A stretch of DNA of 64,000 nucleotides, taken from positions 122,304-186,303 of the forward strand of contig CAJOHJ010000002.1 of assembly GCA_905234265.1 (NCBI GenBank). Reading direction: 5' to 3'. The notes beneath the pieces were generated by a model. It ran no database searches. It saw nothing but the letters and a program-made list of their open reading frames with translations, and was not told where the DNA came from. The stretch comes from an uncultured Prevotella sp. Its GTDB lineage: Bacteria > Bacteroidota > Bacteroidia > Bacteroidales > Bacteroidaceae. A program made the translations under genes and the position numbers. Positions 32,432-39,991 of the stretch are shown piece after piece (position 1 is the stretch's first letter; every line of letters begins with the position of its first letter).

Positions 32432-33097
32432 CTAAAAGAATCGATATAGATTAGTTACTGTTCCGAAGAGTGATATTACTGAGAAGACTATCACCACGGC
32501 ACCGATTATCTGGTTGATGATGCGTATGCTCTGCACGTCGAAGATGGTGCGCACCTTGTCGACGAGCCACGACAGCCCGTACCACCAGAGCAATGCGCCT
32601 CCGACGATGCTGGCAAAGCCTATCACCATCTCGAAGGGACGGTCGGGGATGACGAATGCGAACTGTGCGAAGAGGGCCATGAAGAGGAATATTATCAGCG
32701 GATTGGAGAACGTTACGAGGAATGCCGTCCACATGTTATACCACAGCGAGCCTTTCTTCTGTCCCGACTTGTGTACGTTCTTCATGGGGTCGCTGCGCCA
32801 TGTGTAGACGCCAAACGCCAGCAGCAGCACGCTGCCCACAATCTGCAGGTAGAACTTGTTCTGCTCGTTGTTGACGAAGTCCATGACCATCGCCATGCCG
32901 AAGCCGGTGATGCCTGCATAGATGATGTCGCTGACGGCGGCTCCTATGCCTGTGACGAAGCCAAACCAGCGGCCCTTGTTCAGCGTGCGCTGCACGCAGA
33001 GTATGCCCACAGGCCCCATCGGTGCCGAGGCAACCATGCCGATGAGCATGCCCTTGAACACAAGGTCGACGATGTTTATGTGTATCGGGAATGGCAT
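32432..33097 (-). CDS. LysE-family amino-acid exporter/translocator
   Basis: The protein has 221 residues and about six hydrophobic segments. The first contains MLIGMVASAPMGPVGILCVQRTL, the signature of LysE/RhtB exporters, and TAFLVTFSNPLIIFLFMALF lies near the middle, where the conserved Asn-Pro marks the transport core. It is expected in the inner membrane exporting an amino acid or related small molecule. I chose ATG 33097 (MPFPIHINIV); an upstream in-frame start would add 22 basic residues reaching into the end of the protease gene. Confidence 0.82.
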   Translation of the reverse strand: MPFPIHINIVDLVFKGMLIGMVASAPMGPVGILCVQRTLNKGRWFGFVTGIGAAVSDIIYAGITGFGMAMVMDFVNNEQNKFYLQIVGSVLLLAFGVYTWRSDPMKNVHKSGQKKGSLWYNMWTAFLVTFSNPLIIFLFMALFAQFAFVIPDRPFEMVIGFASIVGGALLWWYGLSWLVDKVRTIFDVQSIRIINQIIGAVVIVFSVISLFGTVTNLYRFF

Positions 33098-33116
33098 ATT
33101 TTGCTGTTCTGGTGGT

Positions 33117-34760
33117 TTAGTGTTTCTTGTCGGCTTCCTGCGGTGCCTCCGGGAAGGTGGCATTGCTGTCGAAGAGTTCCCTGGCCTTCAGGATTACGGG
33201 GTCGTCGTCGTTGAGGAATTCTATCCAGGCGTCCTCGCTCTGCATGTTGTAGATGATGCGGCTGTTGATGAAGCGCTCCAGGAGTTTGTGCGACCGCTGT
33301 ATCATAAGGTTGCGCCTACGGAGTCCGTTCTTTTCGGCAAACTGTGCAAACTGCTCCACGGTGTTCTGGCGTGCCAGATAGGCCGACAGCTCGCGCATGG
33401 TGCCGTATGCCGACAGTTTCTGGCGGTTCTGGTCGGTATAGGTGTAGGCAAAATTCAGCATCAGCCCGCTCATGGCTGCCTGCTTATAGTAGGATGTCAC
33501 GCTGGTGGTGTCCTCAGCTATGAAGTAGTCGGGCGTGATGCCTCCGCCGCCGAAGACTGGGCGCCCGATGCTGGTGTGATACTCCTTGCCGGCGTGCTTT
33601 ATGCTGTCCTCGGAGAAGAATTCGCCATGCTCATAGCGGCTGACGAGGTCGTCCTCATAGTTTTTCTTGTCGCCGCTGGAGTACGGTTTCTGTATGCAGC
33701 GTCCCGACGGCGAATAGTAGCGGGCAATGGTGAGGCGGAGCATGGAATGGTCGCCGAACTCTATCGGCTGCTGCACAAGACCCTTGCCGAACGAGCGGCG
33801 GCCGATGATGGTGCCTCGGTCGTTGTCCTGAATGGCTCCGGCCAGGATTTCCGATGCCGACGCAGAGCCTTCGTCGATGAGTATAACGAGGGGTATGCGC
33901 TGGTAGGAGCCGCGCCCGTCGCTGCGATAGTCCTGCCGTGGCGACTTGCGCCCTTCGGTGTAGACAATGAGGCGGTTCTTGGGCAGGAACTCGTTGGCTA
34001 TCTGCACTGCCGACTGCAGGTATCCGCCGGTGTTGCCGCGCAGGTCGATGCAGAGGTTGGTGAAGCCCTGCCCCGACAGCTTGGCAAGGGCGATGAGCAG
34101 TTCGGGATATGTGTTTTCGCCGAAGCTCTTCAGGCGTATGTAGCCCGTCTTGCTGTCGAGCATATAGGTTGCCGTGACGCTGCGCGTGGGAATGTCACCG
34201 CGCGTAACGGTAACATGGTGTATCTTCTTGTCGCCATAGCGCAGCAGCCCAAGCTTCACCTTGGTGTCCTTGGGACCTTTCAGGCGGTGCATGGCCTCCT
34301 CGTTGGTGAGGGTCTTGCCTGTGAAGGGCTTGTCGTCGACGGTCACCACCAAATCGCCAGCCAGCACGCCGGCTCTCTCGGCAGGGCCGTTGCTGATGAC
34401 GTTCTGCACGTGCAGGGTGTCGTCTCTGATGACGAACTCTATGCCGACACCCGAGAACGAGCCTTTCAGCTCGTCGGTGGCCATCTGCACGTCCTTGGCG
34501 CTAATGTATACTGAGTGCGGATCAAGTTCCGAGAGTATCTGCGGCACGGCCTTCTCCACGAGGTCGTTCACCTGCACCGTGTCCACATACTGGTCCTCAA
34601 TGATGTGCAGCAGGTTGTTCAGCTTGTTGCCTGTGGAATTGATGATGCTCAGCCTGTTTCCGGAAAAGTGGTTGGCATAGAAGGTGCCTATCACTATTCC
34701 TATCACGACGCAGAGGGCCATGACGAGGGGCATGAAGCGGTTGTTTGTCTTCTGGGGCAT
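33117..34760 (-). CDS. S41-family C-terminal processing protease (CtpA/Prc type)
   Basis: The protein has 547 residues. One N-terminal membrane segment (about 10-30) anchors it facing the periplasm. A PDZ domain (about 90-180: FSGVGIEFVIRDDTL; AGVLAGDLVVTVDDKPF) precedes the protease core, with GSASASE holding the catalytic Ser (about 299-303) and SFGKGLVQ holding the catalytic Lys (about 324). GNTGGYLQSA near 247 is also conserved. These proteases trim or degrade periplasmic proteins by their C-termini. A C-terminal extension of about 150 residues beyond the core is typical of the Bacteroidetes form. The gene follows the deaminase gene after 37 bases. Confidence 0.92.
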   Translation of the reverse strand: MPQKTNNRFMPLVMALCVVIGIVIGTFYANHFSGNRLSIINSTGNKLNNLLHIIEDQYVDTVQVNDLVEKAVPQILSELDPHSVYISAKDVQMATDELKGSFSGVGIEFVIRDDTLHVQNVISNGPAERAGVLAGDLVVTVDDKPFTGKTLTNEEAMHRLKGPKDTKVKLGLLRYGDKKIHHVTVTRGDIPTRSVTATYMLDSKTGYIRLKSFGENTYPELLIALAKLSGQGFTNLCIDLRGNTGGYLQSAVQIANEFLPKNRLIVYTEGRKSPRQDYRSDGRGSYQRIPLVILIDEGSASASEILAGAIQDNDRGTIIGRRSFGKGLVQQPIEFGDHSMLRLTIARYYSPSGRCIQKPYSSGDKKNYEDDLVSRYEHGEFFSEDSIKHAGKEYHTSIGRPVFGGGGITPDYFIAEDTTSVTSYYKQAAMSGLMLNFAYTYTDQNRQKLSAYGTMRELSAYLARQNTVEQFAQFAEKNGLRRRNLMIQRSHKLLERFINSRIIYNMQSEDAWIEFLNDDDPVILKARELFDSNATFPEAPQEADKKH

Positions 34761-34797
34761 GTTGTCAGAGAGTCGATGTGGGTGGTTTGGGGGAATA

Positions 34798-35226
34798 TCA
34801 GGTTGTTGTCAGCGGCAGCAGCTGCACTTCCACGCCGGCGCGGCGCAGCAGGTCGATGCCGTCGGTAAGGCGGTAGTTCTCGCTGTACACCACGCGCTTG
34901 ATGCCCGACTGGATGATCAGCTTTGCGCACTCTATGCAGGGCGATGCCGTTATGTAGATGGTTGCACCGTCGGAGTTGTTGTTGGAACGTGCCAGCTTGG
35001 TGATGGCATTGGCTTCGGCGTGCAGCACGTAGGGCTTGGAGACGTTGTTCTCGTCTTCGCAGACATTCTCAAAGCCTGTGGGCGTTCCGTTGTAGCCGTC
35101 GCTGATGATCATGCTGTCCTTAACCACCAGGGCGCCCACCTTGCGGCGCTGGCAGTAGGAGTTCTCTGCCCATATTGTGGCCATCTGCAGGTAGCGGCGG
35201 TCTAACTGTCGTTGTTTATCGCTCAT
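34798..35226 (-). CDS. Deoxycytidylate (dCMP) deaminase, zinc-dependent
   Basis: The protein has 142 residues. Zinc-site motifs are clear: HAEANAI near 70 (His ligand and catalytic Glu) and SPCIECAKLI near 98 (two Cys ligands). NGTPTGFENVCEDE near 45 matches the ComEB/dCMP deaminase group rather than cytidine or guanine deaminases. It makes dUMP for thymidylate synthesis. ATG 35226 follows a promoter at 35249-35256 by about 20 bases; the in-frame ATG codons upstream overlap that promoter and are rejected. It is first in the five-gene operon. Confidence 0.9.
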   Translation of the reverse strand: MSDKQRQLDRRYLQMATIWAENSYCQRRKVGALVVKDSMIISDGYNGTPTGFENVCEDENNVSKPYVLHAEANAITKLARSNNNSDGATIYITASPCIECAKLIIQSGIKRVVYSENYRLTDGIDLLRRAGVEVQLLPLTTT

Positions 35227-35248
35227 AGAAAAACATTGAAATATCACG

Positions 35249-35256
35249 CAAAGGTA
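35249..35256 (-). promoter_or_regulatory. -7 box TACCTTTG of the deaminase-ctpA-lysE-DUF4924-rfbD operon
   Basis: On the minus strand TATGTACCTTTGCG precedes the deaminase start by about 23 bases. Confidence 0.7.
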
Positions 35257-35327
35257 CATATATCCGCACACCTAAGCAAAAGTTTTTAGGAATTTTGGCT
35301 TTTCTGCAGCATTTTTATTCCGCAACA

Positions 35328-35452
35328 TGCAGAGACAGAAAATTATCTCTGTAAGATAAAAAATTATCTGCGTAAGATAATTTCGTAACATGCAGAGATA
35401 ATTTCGTAACTCGCAGAGATAATTTCGTAACTCGCAGAGATAATCTCAAGGC
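35328..35452. repeat. 21-base-period repeat array between divergent genes
   Basis: GATAAT starts at 35376, 35397, 35418 and 35439, exactly 21 bases apart; the intervening words are TAACATGCAGA and TAACTCGCAGA. Two inverted copies (AAATTATCT) stand at 35340 and 35361 and can pair with the direct copies. Unlike the other arrays it lies upstream of genes on both sides (310-base gap 35227-35536), so a pure terminator role does not explain it. Confidence 0.9.
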
Positions 35453-35475
35453 CAATGGCTCAAACACGAAAAAGC

Positions 35476-35494
35476 ATTCGCAAAATTTGCGAAT
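35476..35494. promoter_or_regulatory. Perfect 19-base palindrome, probable HigA operator
   Basis: ATTCGCAAAATTTGCGAAT is a perfect palindrome around a central A. Its right half contains TTTG (35486-35489), which is 20 bases before the -7 box TATTTTTG at 35510-35517, so bound HigA would cover the -33 element and shut off its own operon. Confidence 0.75.
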
Positions 35495-35509
35495 ATCGGA
35501 AAAAAGCAT

Positions 35510-35517
35510 TATTTTTG
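35510..35517 (+). promoter_or_regulatory. -7 box TATTTTTG of higBA
   Basis: TATTTTTGC matches TAnnTTTG and sits 20 bases after TTTG 35486-35489; ATG 35537 follows after about 20 bases. Confidence 0.75.
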
Positions 35518-35536
35518 CACCCAAAAGCAACAAGAC

Positions 35537-35845
35537 ATGGAGATAAAGTTTGAGAAAGACTACCTGCGTGAACTGTTCTACGATGGTGTGGCAAGCGACA
35601 AACAGCATCGCTTCCAGCCGGAGATTGTCAAGAAGTATGTGCGCGTGGTAAACATTCTTGACTCCGTGGACAAAGTGGCAGACTTGTACCGCTACCGCGC
35701 TCTGCACTACGAAAAGCTGATTGGCGACAAGAGAGGAATGGAGTCTGTTCGCGTGAACGACCAGTATCGCATTGAGTTCAAGTCGAGCGAAGCGGAAGGC
35801 ATCACCATTTGCAACATCATTGATTTGTCGAATCATTACAAATAA
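35537..35845 (+). CDS. higB: HigB-type toxin (RelE/ParE superfamily mRNA interferase)
   Basis: The protein has 102 residues, typical for HigB. It starts MEIKFEKDYLRELF and shows the RelE-fold pattern: YEKLIGDKRGMESVRVNDQYRIEF near 58-82, with Arg residues in the putative active site, and a final strand (ICNIIDLSNHYK). HigB cleaves ribosome-bound messengers when freed from HigA. The toxin gene comes first and higA follows nine bases later, the order known for hig modules. A conserved palindrome in the promoter fits autoregulation. Complete and apparently intact. Confidence 0.88.
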   Translation: MEIKFEKDYLRELFYDGVASDKQHRFQPEIVKKYVRVVNILDSVDKVADLYRYRALHYEKLIGDKRGMESVRVNDQYRIEFKSSEAEGITICNIIDLSNHYK

Positions 35846-35854
35846 GAAATACGT

Positions 35855-36166
35855 ATGGGAAATTTAGGTTACGGAGCATTCGCCACACACCCTGGCGAGG
35901 TACTGAAAGACGAAATAGCTGAACGAGGCATCAGCCAGCGCCAGCTGGCAGACTCGATGGGGCTGACCTATTCGGTGGTGAACGAGATTCTGAACGGCCG
36001 ACGCCCACTAACGGCCAAGACCGCCTTGATGTTTGAGGCAGCACTTGATGTGCCGGCCGACTCGCTGATGTATCTGCAGACGAAGTACACCATGCAGACG
36101 GCCCGCAAGGACAGTTCCCTGCTCAATGTGCTGAAAAGCATACCAAGAATAGCGGCTGTATTCTAA
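35855..36166 (+). CDS. higA: HigA-type antitoxin (XRE-family helix-turn-helix)
   Basis: The protein has 103 residues. HPGEVLKDEIAERGISQRQLADSMGL near 10-35 is the HigA start and helix-turn-helix, followed by YSVVNEILNGRRPLT (recognition helix) and TALMFEAALDVPADSLMYLQ. HigA neutralises HigB and represses the operon. It has no visible terminator of its own before the polysaccharide-export promoter at 36204. Confidence 0.9.
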   Translation: MGNLGYGAFATHPGEVLKDEIAERGISQRQLADSMGLTYSVVNEILNGRRPLTAKTALMFEAALDVPADSLMYLQTKYTMQTARKDSSLLNVLKSIPRIAAVF

Positions 36167-36203
36167 GCAGTTAATAAAAATTTGTAAAATTATAATACCA
36201 AAT

Positions 36204-36234
36204 TTTGTAATTCTTTCTGATATTACTACTTTTG
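36204..36234 (+). promoter_or_regulatory. Promoter of the polysaccharide export gene, TTTG and TACTTTTG
   Basis: TTTG at 36204-36207 and TACTTTTG at 36227-36234 are 19 bases apart. The start codon follows after about 45 bases. Confidence 0.75.
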
Positions 36235-36278
36235 CAGCCTAAATCAAAGATTAAAATAAATTTTTCAGAGGAAGAAAT

Positions 36279-38741
36279 ATGCTTAAAAAGGTTTTATTGA
36301 CGGCTGCACTTGGCATGTCTGCAGTTCTGGGTGTCAATGCCCAGATGTCCGACAGCCAGGTGATAGCGTTCGTCGCCCGTGAGCAGCGCGCCGGCACCAG
36401 CCAGTCGCAGATAGTTACCAAGCTCATGCAGCGTGGTGTGAAGATTGACCAGATACGCCGCATCCGCCAGGCCAATGCCGGGAGGATACAGAAGGCTGGC
36501 CTCAGCGCACAGGCCGATGCCGCCGTCACCGCTGCCAGCACGCGAATGAGGCAGAACAATGCCGACGAGAACAACCAGGACATCGTCAGCGGCAAGGCCG
36601 GCACCGGCAACGAGGTGTACCAGGAGGCCGACGCTGACTACGGACAGGCCGTCTCGGAAGTCAACAACGCCAACTCCAATGCCAACGAGGAGGTGAACTC
36701 GAAGCGCATCTTCGGACGCGACATCTTCAGGACTCGCCTGCTGTCGTTCGAGCCAAACATGAACATTGCCACTCCTGAGAACTACGTCCTTGACACTGGC
36801 GACCAGCTGGTGGTAGACATCTACGGAGCCTCGCAGCGCACTATATCATTGTCCGTAAGCCCTGAGGGCACGGTGACGCTGCCAAACTATGGCCCGGTGA
36901 AGGTGTCGGGACTTACCGTTGCCGCCGCACAGCAGAAAATCCGCCAGACGCTCGGCTCGCGATACACCAGCTCGCAGATGCGACTGACGCTCGGACAGAC
37001 GCGGACACTGACCATCAACATCATGGGCGAGGTGCGCACGCCGGGAACATACACGCTGTCGGCTTTCTCTACCGTGTTCCATGCTCTCTACCGCGCAGGA
37101 GGCATCACCGACCTTGGCACACTCCGCGACATCAAGGTGTTCCGCAACGGCAAGCAGATAACGTCTATCGATGTCTACCAGTATATTCTTCACGGCCGTC
37201 TGGCAGGCAACATCCGCCTGCAGGAGGGTGACGTAATCATCGTAAGCCCCTACCAGTGCATCGTAGGCATTTCAGGAAACGTGAAGCGGCCGATGTTCTA
37301 CGAGATGCGCCCCGACGAGAGCGCTGCCACCCTGCTGGAATATTCCGGAGGCTTCACAGGTGAGGCTTACAAGAAGTCGATACGCCTGATGAGAAAGGCA
37401 GGCGAGCGCTTCTCAGTGTTCAACATCGACGAGTTTGACATGGCCACCTTCAAGGTTGCCGACGGCGACGCATTCTCCGTCGACGGCATGCTGAACCGCT
37501 TTGAGAACATGGTGGAAGTGAAGGGTGCCGTGTTCCGTCCGGGACAGTTCCAGCTGGGCAAGAACGTCACCTCCGTCCGTTCACTGATTGAGGCTGCCGA
37601 CGGCATCACCGAGGATGCCTTCACCGCACGCGGCTTGCTGCACCGCCTGCGTCCCGACCGCACGCTGGAGGTTATCCCCATCGACATTCAGGGACTGCTG
37701 GCCGGAACCGTTGCCGACATCCCCCTGCAGAACGAGGACGTACTGTTCATACCCACACATAGCGACCGCATCAACGAGCGTACGTATACCATCGGCGGCG
37801 AGGTAATCAGCCCGGGTACTTACCAGTTCGAGGAGAACACTACCATCGAGGACCTTATCATACAGGCCGGCGGTCTCACCGATGCGGCATCTACGGCAAA
37901 GGTCGACATCTCGCGACGCATCATCGACCCGATGGCCACCAGCACTTCAAAGGAAATATCACAGAACTTCTCTTTCTCCATAAAGGACGGCTTCGTTGTC
38001 GACGGACAGCCGGGCTTCATTCTTAAGCCTTACGACGTCGTGCAGGTGCGCACCAGTCCTACGTTCCGCAGGGCACGCAGCATTACCGTCGACGGAGAAG
38101 TTGTCTTCAAGGGTGAGTTCTCCATGACTACGAAGAACGAGCGCCTGACTGACGCCATCAAGGCTGCAGGCGGGCTTACCGAGGATGCATACGTGAAGGG
38201 CGCCCGACTGGTGCGCTTCCTCTCCGACGACGAGCTGGACCGCCGCAAGGACATGCTGCGCCACGTTCTCGCAACACAGGGCGGAAAGGACACGGTGAAC
38301 ATCAAGACTCTCGACCTTGGACGTACCTACAGCGTCGGCATTCATCTTGACAAGGCTCTTGAGAATCCCGGCAGCGACTGGGACATCGTGCTGCGCGAAG
38401 GCGACCAGATTATCGTCCCGGAGTATAACGGAACGGTTAAGATATCAGGCGACGTGATGTATCCTAACACCGTAGCATTCAACAGCGGCAAGGGCTACAA
38501 GTGGTATGTCAACCAGGCCGGCGGCTTCGGCACTCGCGCCAAGAAGAAGAAGTCCTACATCGTCTACCAGAACGGAACGATGGCCCTTGCCAAGGACGGA
38601 AAGGTTGAGCCTGGCTGCGAAATCATTGTACCTACCAAGCCCAAGCGCGACAACACTGCTCTCACACAGTGGCTGGCAGTCGGCAGCTCCATCACAGGCA
38701 TAGCAGCCATGATTGCAACCATTGCCAACATGACGAAGTAG
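36279..38741 (+). CDS. SLBB-domain outer-membrane polysaccharide export protein (Wza-like)
   Basis: The protein has 820 residues, about twice the size of E. coli Wza. A signal peptide ends near VNAQ (22). Residues about 25-130 form a Bacteroidetes-specific helical region. The Poly_export domain follows (YVLDTGDQLVVDIYGASQ near 170), then repeated SLBB ligand-binding beta domains (SPEGTVTLPNYGPVKVSG; INIMGEVRTPGTYTL; VGISGNVKRPMFYEM; YTIGGEVISPGTYQF; ITVDGEVVFKGEF; VKISGDVMYPNTVAF), five or six in all. A hydrophobic segment lies at the very end (SSITGIAAMIATIANM). It should form the outer-membrane export channel for capsular or exopolysaccharide. The Wzz-like gene follows 31 bases later. Confidence 0.92.
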   Translation: MLKKVLLTAALGMSAVLGVNAQMSDSQVIAFVAREQRAGTSQSQIVTKLMQRGVKIDQIRRIRQANAGRIQKAGLSAQADAAVTAASTRMRQNNADENNQDIVSGKAGTGNEVYQEADADYGQAVSEVNNANSNANEEVNSKRIFGRDIFRTRLLSFEPNMNIATPENYVLDTGDQLVVDIYGASQRTISLSVSPEGTVTLPNYGPVKVSGLTVAAAQQKIRQTLGSRYTSSQMRLTLGQTRTLTINIMGEVRTPGTYTLSAFSTVFHALYRAGGITDLGTLRDIKVFRNGKQITSIDVYQYILHGRLAGNIRLQEGDVIIVSPYQCIVGISGNVKRPMFYEMRPDESAATLLEYSGGFTGEAYKKSIRLMRKAGERFSVFNIDEFDMATFKVADGDAFSVDGMLNRFENMVEVKGAVFRPGQFQLGKNVTSVRSLIEAADGITEDAFTARGLLHRLRPDRTLEVIPIDIQGLLAGTVADIPLQNEDVLFIPTHSDRINERTYTIGGEVISPGTYQFEENTTIEDLIIQAGGLTDAASTAKVDISRRIIDPMATSTSKEISQNFSFSIKDGFVVDGQPGFILKPYDVVQVRTSPTFRRARSITVDGEVVFKGEFSMTTKNERLTDAIKAAGGLTEDAYVKGARLVRFLSDDELDRRKDMLRHVLATQGGKDTVNIKTLDLGRTYSVGIHLDKALENPGSDWDIVLREGDQIIVPEYNGTVKISGDVMYPNTVAFNSGKGYKWYVNQAGGFGTRAKKKKSYIVYQNGTMALAKDGKVEPGCEIIVPTKPKRDNTALTQWLAVGSSITGIAAMIATIANMTK

Positions 38742-38772
38742 GCTTTTGCTAACAACAACTGACAACACTATT

Positions 38773-39873
38773 ATGACAGAAGAAAACATAAACAGCATTG
38801 AGCAGGAAGAGGAGTCGTCGATAGACTTCGCAGCCATATTCGGAGCTCTGAAGAAGCACAAGCGGCTGTACTACAAGGCATTGCCAATAGCCTTTATCAT
38901 CGCATGCATCTATACACTCAGCTTGCCGAACTATTATAAGTGCGAAGTGAAGCTGAGTCCGGAGCTTAGCAGCAACCGCAGCAACACGTCGTCACTGCTG
39001 TCGATGGCAAGCGCCTTCGGCGTAAACTTAGGCAACGGAGCTGCAGGAATGGGTACAGAGGCTCTGTTCCCGACGCTATATCCTGAGCTGATGAACTCCG
39101 TAGACTTCAAGACATCGCTGTTCCCAGTGATGATTCACCGCGACAAGGAGACGGAAATGATGTCCTACTACAACTATCTTAAGGATGAGCAGAAGGCTCC
39201 GTGGTGGAGCGAGGCCATTGGCGCAGTGTTCAAGGGCATCGGCTCGCTGCTGGGCGGCGAAAAGAAGCCAGAGAAAGACACCATCGACCCCTTCAGGCTC
39301 ACCAAGAAGCAGGCGCGCGTCGTCAAGGCTCTGGACAAGAAGGTGGTGTGCGACGTCGACAAGAAGACGATGATGATTACCATCGATGTCACAGACCAGG
39401 ACCCGCTGATATGCGCCACCATTGCAGACACCGTCATGAACCGCCTGCAAGACTTCATCACCGACTACCGCACAAAGAAGGCGCGCATAGACCTTGAATA
39501 CAGCACAAAACTCTATGAAGAGGCGAAGGCACGCTACGACAAGGCGCGCCAGCGCTACGCAGCGTTTGCCGACGCCAACAACGACCTCGTGCTGCAAAGC
39601 GTACAGACGCAGCTGGCTAACCTGGAGAACGAGATGCAGCTGCAATATAACATCTACCAGCAGGTAGCTGCGCAGATGCAGCAGGCAGAAGCCAAGGTGC
39701 AGCGCGAGACGCCGGCATTCACTACCATCCAGCGCGCAACGGTGCCTGTAAAGAAAGCCGGCCCTGGCAGAGCAAAAATGTGCCTCGTGTTCACTTTCCT
39801 CGTATTCATCGGCGTCAGCGTGTGGATACTGCACAAGGAAAACCAGCTGAAGCCACTGCTCGGACTCGGCTGA
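38773..39873 (+). CDS. Wzz-type polysaccharide chain-length / co-polymerase protein
   Basis: The protein has 366 residues. A cytoplasmic acidic start (EEENINSIEQ region) leads to membrane segment one (ALPIAFIIACIYTL near 40-55). A large periplasmic domain follows, with a coiled-coil part rich in Ala, Gln and Glu (about 235-325), then a Pro-rich turn (VPVKKAGPGRAK) and membrane segment two (MCLVFTFLVFIGVSVWIL, near 335-352). No tyrosine-kinase domain is attached. With the SLBB channel upstream it forms the usual export pair, controlling sugar chain length. ATG 38773 is preferred over an in-frame TTG nine codons upstream. No glycosyltransferases follow, so the biosynthetic locus is elsewhere. 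Confidence 0.88.
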   Translation: MTEENINSIEQEEESSIDFAAIFGALKKHKRLYYKALPIAFIIACIYTLSLPNYYKCEVKLSPELSSNRSNTSSLLSMASAFGVNLGNGAAGMGTEALFPTLYPELMNSVDFKTSLFPVMIHRDKETEMMSYYNYLKDEQKAPWWSEAIGAVFKGIGSLLGGEKKPEKDTIDPFRLTKKQARVVKALDKKVVCDVDKKTMMITIDVTDQDPLICATIADTVMNRLQDFITDYRTKKARIDLEYSTKLYEEAKARYDKARQRYAAFADANNDLVLQSVQTQLANLENEMQLQYNIYQQVAAQMQQAEAKVQRETPAFTTIQRATVPVKKAGPGRAKMCLVFTFLVFIGVSVWILHKENQLKPLLGLG

Positions 39874-39890
39874 TAACAGAAACTGCTGAT

Positions 39891-39931
39891 AGGCTGTGCC
39901 ACTGACATACCATGTATGTGTGGCACAGCCT
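39891..39931 (+). terminator. Long near-perfect hairpin after the Wzz-like gene
   Basis: AGGCTGTGCCAC (39891-39902) pairs perfectly with 39920-39931. Inside, ACATAC pairs with GTATGT around a three-base loop; only one TG bulge interrupts about 18 pairs. No T run follows on the plus strand, so it may pause, stabilise the 3' end or be recognised by a protein. Confidence 0.6.
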
Positions 39932-39941
39932 ATTACGCTTG

Positions 39942-39990
39942 AAAAAACAATTACCACATACTAAAAAACAATTACCGTATACTAAAAAAC
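39942..39990. repeat. 21-base-period direct repeats abutting the fimbrial gene start
   Basis: Two full units beginning AAAAAACAATTACC (39942-39962 and 39963-39983) and a third partial AAAAAAC run up to the base before ATG 39992. The period is the same 21 bases as the main repeat family, but the unit differs. Confidence 0.8.
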
Positions 39991-39991
39991 G

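Noticed and set aside
32922..34514. A 530-codon plus-strand frame opposite the CtpA-type protease
   Set aside because: The protease on the minus strand has all catalytic motifs; the plus-strand frame crosses two genes, lacks recognisable domains and reflects GC-rich third positions.
35315..35836. Minus-strand frame covering higB and the repeat array
   Set aside because: Made of the repeat array and the antisense of higB; the higB and higA motifs with promoter and operator favour the plus strand.
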